From NCBI RefSeq assembly GCF_014696675.1, contig NZ_JACJQN010000001.1:62001-126000 (forward strand): a DNA stretch of 64,000 nucleotides. The letters run 5' to 3'. The stretch is from Phormidium tenue FACHB-1052. Lineage in GTDB: Bacteria > Cyanobacteriota > Cyanobacteriia > Phormidesmidales > Phormidesmidaceae. The position numbers and the translations under genes are program-made. Below are positions 9,003 to 16,186 of this stretch, one piece after another. Positions within the stretch are counted from its first letter, which is position 1; every line of letters begins with the position of its first letter. The notes beneath the pieces are model-generated. The model ran no database searches. It was not told where the DNA came from and saw only the letters and a list, made by a program, of their open reading frames with translations.

Positions 9003-12000
9003 ATGCCTGTGTCTTTATCCAACCCCACCCTTAGCCCCAATTCCCCAGCAGACACCGTGCTGGGCTGGCTGAAGCAGGCCATGGGGTTGCCCACGGCGGA
9101 GCTGCACATCAAGCTGCGGGGCAACATTCTCCACGTGCTCTGCGAGACCCCATCGGCGCTAGATCAGTCGGCGGTGCTGCTCAAGCTGGTGCGATCGCTG
9201 ATCGAAGGCGGCGACGACCTAGTGCGCCAGCACTACCCCCAGGTGTATCAGCTCTACGTTTATAGCAGGCTAGAGGGCAACCCCACCCCCGGCTGGACAG
9301 CCCCGATCTATCTCAACCGGCTAGAGCGCCACCTGGCCCAGCTAGTGCTCGAAAACCAGGACGAGGCCGATATCAAGGCCACCCAGTCGCTGCTGGAGAA
9401 ATATAACCAGGGCCAGTCGGCCCGGGGAGTCGAGGGCGGCAGCGGGGCGATCGTGATGTCGAACCTGAGCCTGGCCCGCAAGGGCGACCCCGAGGCGATC
9501 GCCTGGTACCTGAGCGAGACCCTCAGCAGCCTGGATGTCGGCGTGTGGGTCAGCATTAAGGCCATCCCCGGCACCGCCCACCTGCACCGGATGGCAATTC
9601 CGGTTGGGCTGGCATCGCGCATCGCTGGCGACGATAGCGACACCACGGCAGATGACCCGGCAGGCACCGATACGACTATCTCGCGGCTATGGATTCTCTG
9701 CGAGGCCACCTACAGCCCCGACCCCTCGCTGATTGCCCGACCCACGGCAGAACGGCTGCGGCAGCTTCAGCTCACCCAATTTAAGGATGCGGTGCTGCTG
9801 CTTCAGGTGCGAGGCGAAACCAAGCCCGACTGGAGCCTGCGCATTGACCTCACCCCGCCCGAGGAAATGCTGCGGGAGTGGGGCCGCTGGGGCGATACCG
9901 ATGCGATCGCCCGCTTACTTTCAGCGGCGGTGGCCAGCTGGCACCTAGGCATCACCGCCGAACTTACCAACGGCACCCTGCACCTGATCTGCTCACCCCA
10001 GAGCGGCGACCACGACACTCAGCAGGCCGAGGGGCTAGCCGCCCAGGAGGCCGTGCTCGAAGCCCTGACGACGCCCCTCAACGACCTCGCTCCCCAAGGC
10101 ATTCCTCGAGCGGTGATCTATGGCCAGGCTGGAGCCAACGCCACCCCCGCCTGGGTGCACTACCTCGACCTGCCCGCCGCCGAGCACAGCGCCCTGGCCG
10201 ATACCCCCGAGTATCTGGGCCAGACCGGCGACCTGCCCGCGATCGCCTTTCTGCTCACCCGGCTGCTCAACCCCAGCCTCGACGACCGCCTGGCCACCGG
10301 TGGCCAGCGGGTGCAGCTGCTGCGCCGCGACGGGCTGCTGCACGTCATGGTCGATGGCCCGGTGGCCCCCCGCCGCCGCCTGGTAGCCCCGCCCATCAAC
10401 GACTATCTGCTGTCTCTTAGCCCCATGGGCATCGAGGGGGTGCGAATTTACGGGCGGCGATCGGGGCAGTCGCAGCCCGCCTGGACCTTTGGCCAAGACT
10501 TTTTGGCCCGTCGCCGCCTGGTGCCCGAGGCCACCCCCGAGTTCACCGCCTCCGACTCCTACGTCAACGAGCTGCTGGTGCGGCCCGACGGCCCGGTCAC
10601 CACCGCTGAACTTGAAGCCGAGCTAGAGGAGGACGTTGCCCTCAGCCAATGGATGCAGGACGTGCTCACCCAGGGACGCCACTTGCTGCTGCGATCGCAG
10701 CTGCTAACCAGCGCCACCCCCGACCGGGGCGATGGCGTCGAGAGCCTAGATGACCTGGGCCGCTCCGACGGGTTCAAGATTGCCGTGGTGTGGGCGGCGG
10801 TAGGCATCCTTGTCGCCCTTCAAGTGGACTGGTTGCTGGGGCAGATTATTACCCCGCCGAGCCAGCAGGCCAAGGCCGAAGCCATCGCTCCCCCCCTGAC
10901 CGAACCTTCTGAGCCTAGCGACCCCCTGGCAGAAGATCTGGCCGAGCTTGACTGGCCCGGTTCTCAAAGCAGCGACAACGGCTGGGGCGAGGGGGGCTTT
11001 ACCAGCGATTCCAACGGCGACACTGCTGGGGCACAAGACCTCGACACCAGCCCCAGCCAGCCCATCGTCGCCATCGATGACCTGGTCGAGCAAGCGTCGT
11101 TCGCCAGCTTCAACAGCGACCAGATGAACGAAAAGCTGGCCCTCTACTATCAGCACCTAGAGCAGTCTGGCCCCCCCGACGTGATGATTGTCGGCAGCTC
11201 CCGCGCTCTGCGGGGGGTTGACCCCGCAGCCCTGCGCCAGGAGCTGGCCACTATCGGTTACGAGAATGTCAGCATCTTCAACTTTGGCATTAACGGGGCC
11301 ACGGCCCAGGTGGTGGATCTGGTGATTCGCCAGGTGCTCGAACCCGACCAGCTGCCCCAGCTGATTATCTGGGCCGACGGGGCGCGGGCCTTTAACAGCG
11401 GGCGGGTCGATGCTACCTACAATGCCATTGCGGCCTCCCCCGGCTACCGCGAGGTGGTCAGCCGCCGCGGCGAAGCCACCGAGGTTGTCGCCGACCCCGC
11501 TGACCCCGCCGCCCCAGGTAGCCCCAAAACTCCCACCGGGTCGTTGCCCAACAGCTACGCCGCGATGGATGAGTGGCTCAGCGGTCGGCTGGCTACGGTT
11601 TCAGCGGTGTATGCCGATCGCGATCGCCTCAAGGGCTGGTTTCAGCAGCGGCTGATGGTTGCCACCCCCACCCCCACCGGCTCTAGCGAAGAAGCCCTCG
11701 ATGCCGCCATGCCCGAGGGCAGTACCATCGACTTCGACGGCTTCTTGGCCCTCTCGGTGCGGTTTAACCCGGCCACCTACTACCAGGACTTTGCCCGGGT
11801 TTCGGGCCGCTACGACGGCGACTATGACAGCTTTCGCCTCGAGGGCCAGCAGGTCGAAGCCTTTGCCAATCTGCTCAGCTTTACCCAAGAGCAAGACATT
11901 CCCATCGTGTTCATCAACACCCCCCTCACCGATGAATACCTCGACGACTATCGGCGCGATGCCGAGGCCGAGTTCTTGCAGCACATGCTCAAGCTCTCCA

Positions 12001-12185
12001 CCACCGAAACCGGGTTTCTCTTCCGCGACTTTGCCCAGCTCTGGCCCGATCGCTACGACTATTTTTCCGATCCCAGCCACCTGAACCGCTACGGCGCGTA
12101 CCAGGTCTCTAGCCAGCTGGGCCAAGACCCGCTAATTGCCTGGCCCCGTCCCGCCGCTCCCCCTGCTCCCCCCGCCCTGCCATGA
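9003..12185 (+). CDS. Membrane-anchored SGNH/DUF1574-like protein with four N-terminal repeats
   Basis: This large protein (1060 residues) sits upstream of, and overlaps, an MBOAT acyltransferase. Residues ~15-530 contain four degenerate repeats of ~110-120 residues. Each has a pattern like AIA-x-LL ... LHV/LHLIC ... VxIYG ... P-x-W followed by a short strand (for example GIEGVRIYGRRSGQSQPAW). A single membrane helix (IAVVWAAVGILVALQVDWLL) lies near residue 595. The C-terminal ~330 residues look SGNH-hydrolase-like: MIVGSSRALRGVDP near 730 supplies a GSS nucleophile block, followed by FNFGINGATAQ and, near the end, FSDPSHLNRYGA with an Asp-x-x-His pair. The layout resembles AlgX/AlgJ-type partners that transfer acetyl groups to polysaccharides. 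The DUF1574 name is from memory and tentative. The N-terminal repeats are unexplained. Confidence 0.75.
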   Translation: MPVSLSNPTLSPNSPADTVLGWLKQAMGLPTAELHIKLRGNILHVLCETPSALDQSAVLLKLVRSLIEGGDDLVRQHYPQVYQLYVYSRLEGNPTPGWTAPIYLNRLERHLAQLVLENQDEADIKATQSLLEKYNQGQSARGVEGGSGAIVMSNLSLARKGDPEAIAWYLSETLSSLDVGVWVSIKAIPGTAHLHRMAIPVGLASRIAGDDSDTTADDPAGTDTTISRLWILCEATYSPDPSLIARPTAERLRQLQLTQFKDAVLLLQVRGETKPDWSLRIDLTPPEEMLREWGRWGDTDAIARLLSAAVASWHLGITAELTNGTLHLICSPQSGDHDTQQAEGLAAQEAVLEALTTPLNDLAPQGIPRAVIYGQAGANATPAWVHYLDLPAAEHSALADTPEYLGQTGDLPAIAFLLTRLLNPSLDDRLATGGQRVQLLRRDGLLHVMVDGPVAPRRRLVAPPINDYLLSLSPMGIEGVRIYGRRSGQSQPAWTFGQDFLARRRLVPEATPEFTASDSYVNELLVRPDGPVTTAELEAELEEDVALSQWMQDVLTQGRHLLLRSQLLTSATPDRGDGVESLDDLGRSDGFKIAVVWAAVGILVALQVDWLLGQIITPPSQQAKAEAIAPPLTEPSEPSDPLAEDLAELDWPGSQSSDNGWGEGGFTSDSNGDTAGAQDLDTSPSQPIVAIDDLVEQASFASFNSDQMNEKLALYYQHLEQSGPPDVMIVGSSRALRGVDPAALRQELATIGYENVSIFNFGINGATAQVVDLVIRQVLEPDQLPQLIIWADGARAFNSGRVDATYNAIAASPGYREVVSRRGEATEVVADPADPAAPGSPKTPTGSLPNSYAAMDEWLSGRLATVSAVYADRDRLKGWFQQRLMVATPTPTGSSEEALDAAMPEGSTIDFDGFLALSVRFNPATYYQDFARVSGRYDGDYDSFRLEGQQVEAFANLLSFTQEQDIPIVFINTPLTDEYLDDYRRDAEAEFLQHMLKLSTTETGFLFRDFAQLWPDRYDYFSDPSHLNRYGAYQVSSQLGQDPLIAWPRPAAPPAPPALP

Positions 12186-13663
12186 CCCTGCCCTCCCTGG
12201 TCTACGCCCTGTTTTTGCTCAGCGTCGTCGGCGTGTTTTGGACGCTGGAATCATTGCAAGCGCGGCTGTGGCTGCTGGTGGTGGCCAGCCTGATCTTCTA
12301 CGCCTCGATTCAGGTACAGTATCTGCTGCTAATGGTGGCGCTGCTGATCGTGACGTTTTTGGTTGGCAATGCGATCGCCGCCCCCCTCGACTGGCGCATC
12401 CCCAACCCCCGCTGGCAACTGGCTGAACGGGGCTGGAACCAGCGCCGCACTCAGCTGCTGTGGCTGGGCGTGGGCCTCAACGTGGCGCTGCTGCTGGGGT
12501 TTAAGTATGGCGAAGGGCTGTTTCGCTGGCTGGGGATTGAGCTGGGCAGCGCCCCCGACGACACCCTCACCCGCATTATCATGCCCCTGGGGCTGAGCTT
12601 CTTTGTCTTTGAGTGCATCGCCTACCTGGTGGATGTGTATCGGGGGTCGCCAGCGGCGCTCAACTTCTCTGACTTTGCCGCCTACAAGCTCTACTTCCCG
12701 AAGCTCATCTCTGGCCCCATCACCCGGTTTCACCCCTTTATCGACCAGGTCGAGCAGCAAAAGCCGCCGGGCCTCAACACCGCCGTTGAGGGGCTATGGC
12801 TGATCGCCTACGGGGCGATGAAAAAGCTGCTGATTGCCGACCACATTGCCATTTTGGTCAACCTCAGCTTTGACAACCTGGAGCGGGCGGGCAGCGCCGA
12901 CATCTGGCTGGCCACCTTTGCCTACGGCCTTCAGCTCTACCTCGACTTCAGCGCCTATGTGAACATTGCCCGAGGCAGCGCCCTGCTGATGGGCATTAAC
13001 CTCCCCCAAAACTTTGACGCCCCCTACTTCACCACCAGTCTGGCCGACTTTTGGCGACGCTGGCACATTACCCTGGGCGACTGGCTGCGCAACTACCTCT
13101 ACTTTCCCCTGGGAGGGTCGCGGCGGGGGGTGGTGCGCACCTGCATTAACCTAATGGCGGTAATGCTGATTGCGGGGGTCTGGCACGGCAACAACTGGGG
13201 TTTTCTCATCTGGGGTGCCATTCACGGGGCGGGGCTGGTGGTGCATCGCCTCACCCAGTCGTGGGGCAAAGCGGTGCCCAAACTCAAAGCGTTTTGGGGC
13301 ACGCTGCCGGGGACAGGGCTGGGCTGGCTGCTCACTCAGGGGCTGGTGTTCTTTAGCTGGCTGTTCTTTCGGCTGCCCGAGCCCGATCGCTACACCCTGG
13401 CCCTGCAACGGCTCTGGGGCACGCCGTCAGATGCGCAGTTTAGTCAGCTGGTCTACCTGGAGTCGCTGGGCTTTACCTTTACGCAACTGCTGCTGCTGCT
13501 CTGCGGGGTGGTGGGGCTGATGGCGGGGGCCTATGTGATCAAGCGAGGGCTAAAGCTAGAGCTGAGCTGGCCGGTGAAGCTGCTGCTGGTGCCGTTGTTT
13601 AGCGTGATGGCCTGGCTGTTGGCTCCGGCGGAGACGTTGCCGTATATTTATTTCGACTTCTAA
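12182..13663 (+). CDS. MBOAT family O-acyltransferase (AlgI-like)
   Basis: This is a 493-residue integral membrane protein of the membrane-bound O-acyltransferase family. In the AlgI/DltB branch these proteins move acyl groups across the membrane for attachment to exported glycans or teichoic acids. About ten hydrophobic segments are visible. Family blocks include LGLSFFVFECIAYLVDVYRG, YKLYFPKLISGPITRF, LYLDFSAYVNIARG, FWRRWHITLGDWLRNYLYFPLGG and GVWHGNNWGFLIWGAIHGAGL; the His in the last is the usual catalytic residue. The ATG overlaps the stop of the SGNH-like gene by 4 bp (ATGA), indicating translational coupling and a joint role. Exopolysaccharide O-acetylation is the likeliest function, by inference from AlgI/AlgJ/AlgX pairs. 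Confidence 0.92.
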   Translation: MTLPSLVYALFLLSVVGVFWTLESLQARLWLLVVASLIFYASIQVQYLLLMVALLIVTFLVGNAIAAPLDWRIPNPRWQLAERGWNQRRTQLLWLGVGLNVALLLGFKYGEGLFRWLGIELGSAPDDTLTRIIMPLGLSFFVFECIAYLVDVYRGSPAALNFSDFAAYKLYFPKLISGPITRFHPFIDQVEQQKPPGLNTAVEGLWLIAYGAMKKLLIADHIAILVNLSFDNLERAGSADIWLATFAYGLQLYLDFSAYVNIARGSALLMGINLPQNFDAPYFTTSLADFWRRWHITLGDWLRNYLYFPLGGSRRGVVRTCINLMAVMLIAGVWHGNNWGFLIWGAIHGAGLVVHRLTQSWGKAVPKLKAFWGTLPGTGLGWLLTQGLVFFSWLFFRLPEPDRYTLALQRLWGTPSDAQFSQLVYLESLGFTFTQLLLLLCGVVGLMAGAYVIKRGLKLELSWPVKLLLVPLFSVMAWLLAPAETLPYIYFDF

Positions 13664-13670
13664 ATGGGTG

Positions 13671-13698
13671 GGGAGTAGGGAGTTGGGGGTAGGGGGTA
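13671..13698 (+). repeat. Heptanucleotide tandem repeat (STRR-like)
   Basis: Four consecutive heptamers, GGGAGTA, GGGAGTT, GGGGGTA and GGGGGTA, lie just after the MBOAT stop codon. This matches the style of cyanobacterial short tandemly repeated repetitive sequences. The same heptamer occurs inverted in the HerA-like coding region at about 2321-2340. Confidence 0.7.
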
Positions 13699-13755
13699 GA
13701 GTTAACGCTGCTTGCTGGGGGTTGAGTGGAGCGGTGAGCGTCCTGCCTAGAGCTT

Positions 13756-14313
13756 ATGGAATTACCAGATGAGCAGCCAGTTTTGTATACGGCGCGGTTG
13801 GTGTTGCGACCGTTTGGGCTGGCGGATGTGGCGGCGGTGGTGGCGCTGGCGGGCGATCGCGCTGTTGCTGAATACACCCTCTCGATTCCCCACCCCTACA
13901 GCGAGGCCGATGCGGAGGAGTGGATTAACCAGCGGCCAGCGGCTTGGGCAGAGAAGAAAGCCATTAACTACGCTGTTGTGCTGCCTGACGGCGATCTCTG
14001 CGGTTCGGTGGGGTTGGGCTTATACCCGGCCTACAACATGGCAGAGCTGGGCTATTGGATAGGAAAGCCTTACTGGGGTCAGGGCTATGCAACGGAAGCC
14101 GGGGCCGCTGTTGTGGATTTTGGGTTTAGCACGCTGGGGCTGAACCGCATTAATGCCATACGTTTTGGCGACAACCCTGCCTCGGGCCGGGTGCTGGAAA
14201 AGCTGGGCCTGGTGCAGGAGGGCTATCGGCGGCGGCAAACGCCGAAGTGGGGCGTGTATCGCGATGTGGTTCTCTACGGTCTGCTGCGCGAGGATTGGGA
14301 AGTAGGAGGTTGA
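13756..14313 (+). CDS. GNAT family N-acetyltransferase (RimJ/RimL-like)
   Basis: This 185-residue enzyme of the GNAT fold, RimJ/RimL branch, is expected to move an acetyl group from acetyl-CoA to an amine. It opens with TARLVLRPFGLADVAAVVAL. It carries the core WAEKKAINYAVVLPDGDLCGSVGLGL, the GYWIGKPYWGQGYATEA acetyl-CoA loop (Q/RxxGxG/A type), and the RINAIRFGDNPASGRVLEKLG block, in which Asn and the ExxG element are typical. The C-terminus YRDVVLYGLLREDW is normal for the family. Its stop is followed after 1 bp by the DUF2442 gene, so the two are probably co-transcribed. The substrate is unknown. Confidence 0.9.
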   Translation: MELPDEQPVLYTARLVLRPFGLADVAAVVALAGDRAVAEYTLSIPHPYSEADAEEWINQRPAAWAEKKAINYAVVLPDGDLCGSVGLGLYPAYNMAELGYWIGKPYWGQGYATEAGAAVVDFGFSTLGLNRINAIRFGDNPASGRVLEKLGLVQEGYRRRQTPKWGVYRDVVLYGLLREDWEVGG

Positions 14314-14314
14314 G

Positions 14315-14572
14315 GTGTCGCCAAAAGTCATCAAGGTAGAAGCGCTGGGAAACAGCAGGCTGCGCTTGTTTTTTGACAATGGCGAAATCAGGTTTTTTGA
14401 TGTCTCGCCTTATCTAAGCAAAGGAATCTTCAAAGAGTTACAGGCTCCTCACTACTTTGAGCAGGTAAAGCCGTTTTTTGGGGGCGTGCAGTGGCCCAAT
14501 GAGCAAGACTTTAGCCCAGATACGCTGTTTTTAGAAAGCACTTTCGAAAGCATTTGGGATGTTGCTGAATAA
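14315..14572 (+). CDS. DUF2442 domain protein
   Basis: This 85-residue protein matches the DUF2442 pattern: an N-terminal strand pair (KVIKVEALGNSRLRLFFDNG), FDVSPYLSKGIFKELQ, then YFEQVKPFFGGVQWPNEQDFSPDTLF. The start is GTG at 14315, with AGTAGGAGG about 7 bases upstream overlapping the end of the acetyltransferase gene. DUF2442 proteins often sit next to DUF4160 partners and have been discussed as toxin-antitoxin-like. Here the neighbour is a GNAT enzyme and no DUF4160 gene is visible. The family call is good; the function is open. Confidence 0.85.
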   Translation: MSPKVIKVEALGNSRLRLFFDNGEIRFFDVSPYLSKGIFKELQAPHYFEQVKPFFGGVQWPNEQDFSPDTLFLESTFESIWDVAE

Positions 14573-14632
14573 CAACTAGCGACATCCCAAATGTTCCATC
14601 CATACAGCCGGAGTCGAGGTTTAATGATGCCC

Positions 14633-15106
14633 TTACATGGCGGCTTCGATCGCGGCTTTTTTGCGGGGCTGACGCTCGAAGCGCTGGCCGAGGTCTTCGA
14701 CCATGGCGTCGAGGCCGCTGCCGTCGCCGTGGGCTTTGGCGTGGCGGTAGACCTGAAGGGCGGCGGTAAAGGCGTCGCTGCCGACGGCGGCGAGGGTGTC
14801 GTCGAGGTCGGCTTGGAGCTGGGCGATCGCCATGGCCAGAGGGTAAATGGTCTCAAACAAATGCACGTCGCGCTGGAGTTCGGCGATGTCGAAGGAGCGG
14901 GGCAAAAAGTCGGGGTGTTGAACGGCAATATCGAGGGCTTTTTGCACGAAGGCGCGGCTTTTGTCGCCCATTTTGGGCATAGATTTTTTGACTTTTGGGG
15001 CCACATCGACGATGAAGGGGAGATTGTCGCGAATGGCGGCGATCGCGCTCATGATTTCGTCGCGGGCTTGTGGGGAAAGGGTGGCGCTGATGTAGTTGCT
15101 GGTCAT
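14633..15106 (-). CDS. Hypothetical helical protein
   Basis: This 157-residue protein was not recognised. It is soluble and predominantly alpha-helical, with regular amphipathic stretches (ARDEIMSAIAAIRDNLPFIV, AMAIAQLQADLDDTLAAV, LDAMVEDLGQRFERQPRKK) and a basic C-terminus. There is no signal peptide or membrane segment. The ATG at 15106 is preferred over a TTG six codons upstream because GAGAGG lies ahead of it. It is convergent with the DUF2442 gene and follows the small antitoxin-like gene on the same strand (120 bp gap). It is not a PIN-domain or RelE-like protein by eye, so it is not an obvious toxin partner. Confidence 0.65.
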   Translation of the reverse strand: MTSNYISATLSPQARDEIMSAIAAIRDNLPFIVDVAPKVKKSMPKMGDKSRAFVQKALDIAVQHPDFLPRSFDIAELQRDVHLFETIYPLAMAIAQLQADLDDTLAAVGSDAFTAALQVYRHAKAHGDGSGLDAMVEDLGQRFERQPRKKAAIEAAM

Positions 15107-15226
15107 AAGGTAGGTGCCTCTCAAGATGGTTTTCTCAAGATTCCCAGCCGTAAATACAAAATCTTTATGAAGATTGAATTTTATTTGCGCACCTGCTCCT
15201 ACAGCTGACCTGTGGCACTTAAGAAC

Positions 15227-15436
15227 TTACAAAATTTTGCTGAGGATGTCGGGGGTTAGCCCATTGGCCTGGGCTTGAGCTTGCATGTCGCGAATAATGT
15301 CATCGAGGGAGCGGCGCTTCATGGTTTGCTTGAACCAGCTATTGAGAAGCTGCTGGATCTTAAGCTGCTCGGCGGGAGCGGCTTCGCGGTAGGCTTTGGC
15401 AACGTCTCGATCGACTTGGATGGCAATGGTTTCCAT
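15227..15436 (-). CDS. Antitoxin-like small protein (ribbon-helix-helix type), no toxin seen
   Basis: This 69-residue protein begins METIAIQVDRDVAKAYREA, a beta-strand plus helix start typical of ribbon-helix-helix antitoxins. It continues with a helical region and the cyanobacterial-style tail LDDIIRDMQAQAQANGLTPD. In other cyanobacteria such proteins usually precede a PIN or RelE-type toxin. The next gene downstream on the same strand (14633-15106) does not resemble either, so this looks like an orphan antitoxin or a pair with a novel partner. DNA binding is inferred from the fold pattern only. Confidence 0.7.
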   Translation of the reverse strand: METIAIQVDRDVAKAYREAAPAEQLKIQQLLNSWFKQTMKRRSLDDIIRDMQAQAQANGLTPDILSKIL

Positions 15437-15546
15437 GGCTGTGACCGAGAAAAAGAGCGGTTTGGATATATCAATTTGGCGCTATACGCATGGTAGTACA
15501 GCTACAAAGTAGATAGGTTGCCGTCTGCGGCACAGAGAAACTAGAT

Positions 15547-15765
15547 CTAGGCCGCATTGGGTGCAATCAACTGGGCATAGAGGGGTTTTTCTTTGGAGAG
15601 TTTGCTGACGCTGAGTACAGAAAAACCCAGGATGTTGCCCTGGTCATCTACCCGTTCCATGATGGCGTCGTGGTCGGTTTCGCGCAGGTAGCCGGGGGCA
15701 TCTGAGAAGAGCACTTCGAGGAAGTCGGCTTCGGGGTCAAACCAGATTTTTACAGATTGGGCCAT
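15547..15765 (-). CDS. DUF2283 family protein, probable antitoxin
   Basis: This 72-residue protein has the DUF2283 signature: VKIWFDPEADFLEVLFSDA, then DHDAIMERVDDQGNILGFSVLSVSKL. The start at 15765 was chosen because it gives the normal length for the family. It lies inside the end of the upstream gene (16-bp overlap), a typical arrangement for toxin-antitoxin pairs in which the toxin gene comes first. The last residues (LYAQLIAPNAA) are non-conserved. Function is inferred from family and context. Confidence 0.8.
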   Translation of the reverse strand: MAQSVKIWFDPEADFLEVLFSDAPGYLRETDHDAIMERVDDQGNILGFSVLSVSKLSKEKPLYAQLIAPNAA

Positions 15766-16061
15766 AGTTGCTCTCCCTGTTTGAGTTTGTCGGTCAAATA
15801 GGCGGTGATGACAAAGGCATCGTTGTCTAGATATTTCACGACGACGCAGAGCCATTTGTCGCCGACGATAGTACTTTCGCGATAACGATAGTAGAGGTGG
15901 ACAGCGTCATCGGTGTTAGAGACCCTGACGACCTCTGGGTTAGAGAGGGCTTCTTGGATCGCTGTTTCCATACTAGCCATTTCAGGGTGCTCAAGAATGT
16001 GAGCTAACCTTTCGTCAGTTAACCGAATCTGGCGACCTTGGTAATCGACAAGAATTTGCAC
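15750..16061 (-). CDS. DUF4258-like small protein, probable toxin partner
   Basis: This 103-residue protein starts MQILVDYQGRQIRLTDERLAH and carries ILEHPEM, EALSNPEVVRVS, then VHLYYRYRE and WLCVVVKYLDNDAFVITAYLTD. This arrangement is seen in DUF4258/PBECR-like RelE-fold proteins: the ILEHPE helix, a conserved Pro-Glu-Val, then a strand pair ending in FVITAYLT. It overlaps the DUF2283 gene by 16 bp, so the two form one operon. A ribonuclease-type toxin is plausible but not shown, and a housekeeping role cannot be excluded. Confidence 0.75.
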   Translation of the reverse strand: MQILVDYQGRQIRLTDERLAHILEHPEMASMETAIQEALSNPEVVRVSNTDDAVHLYYRYRESTIVGDKWLCVVVKYLDNDAFVITAYLTDKLKQGEQLWPNL

Positions 16062-16186
16062 AGCGAGTTGATGCTTTGGAGATCTTCCCTAGCGTAGGGT
16101 GCATCGCCGCTATGGAATAGGGGTTAGCCTGGCGGGGAAAGACTGGATGCACCGCTTGCGTTACGGGGAAACTCGATATGGGTGGG

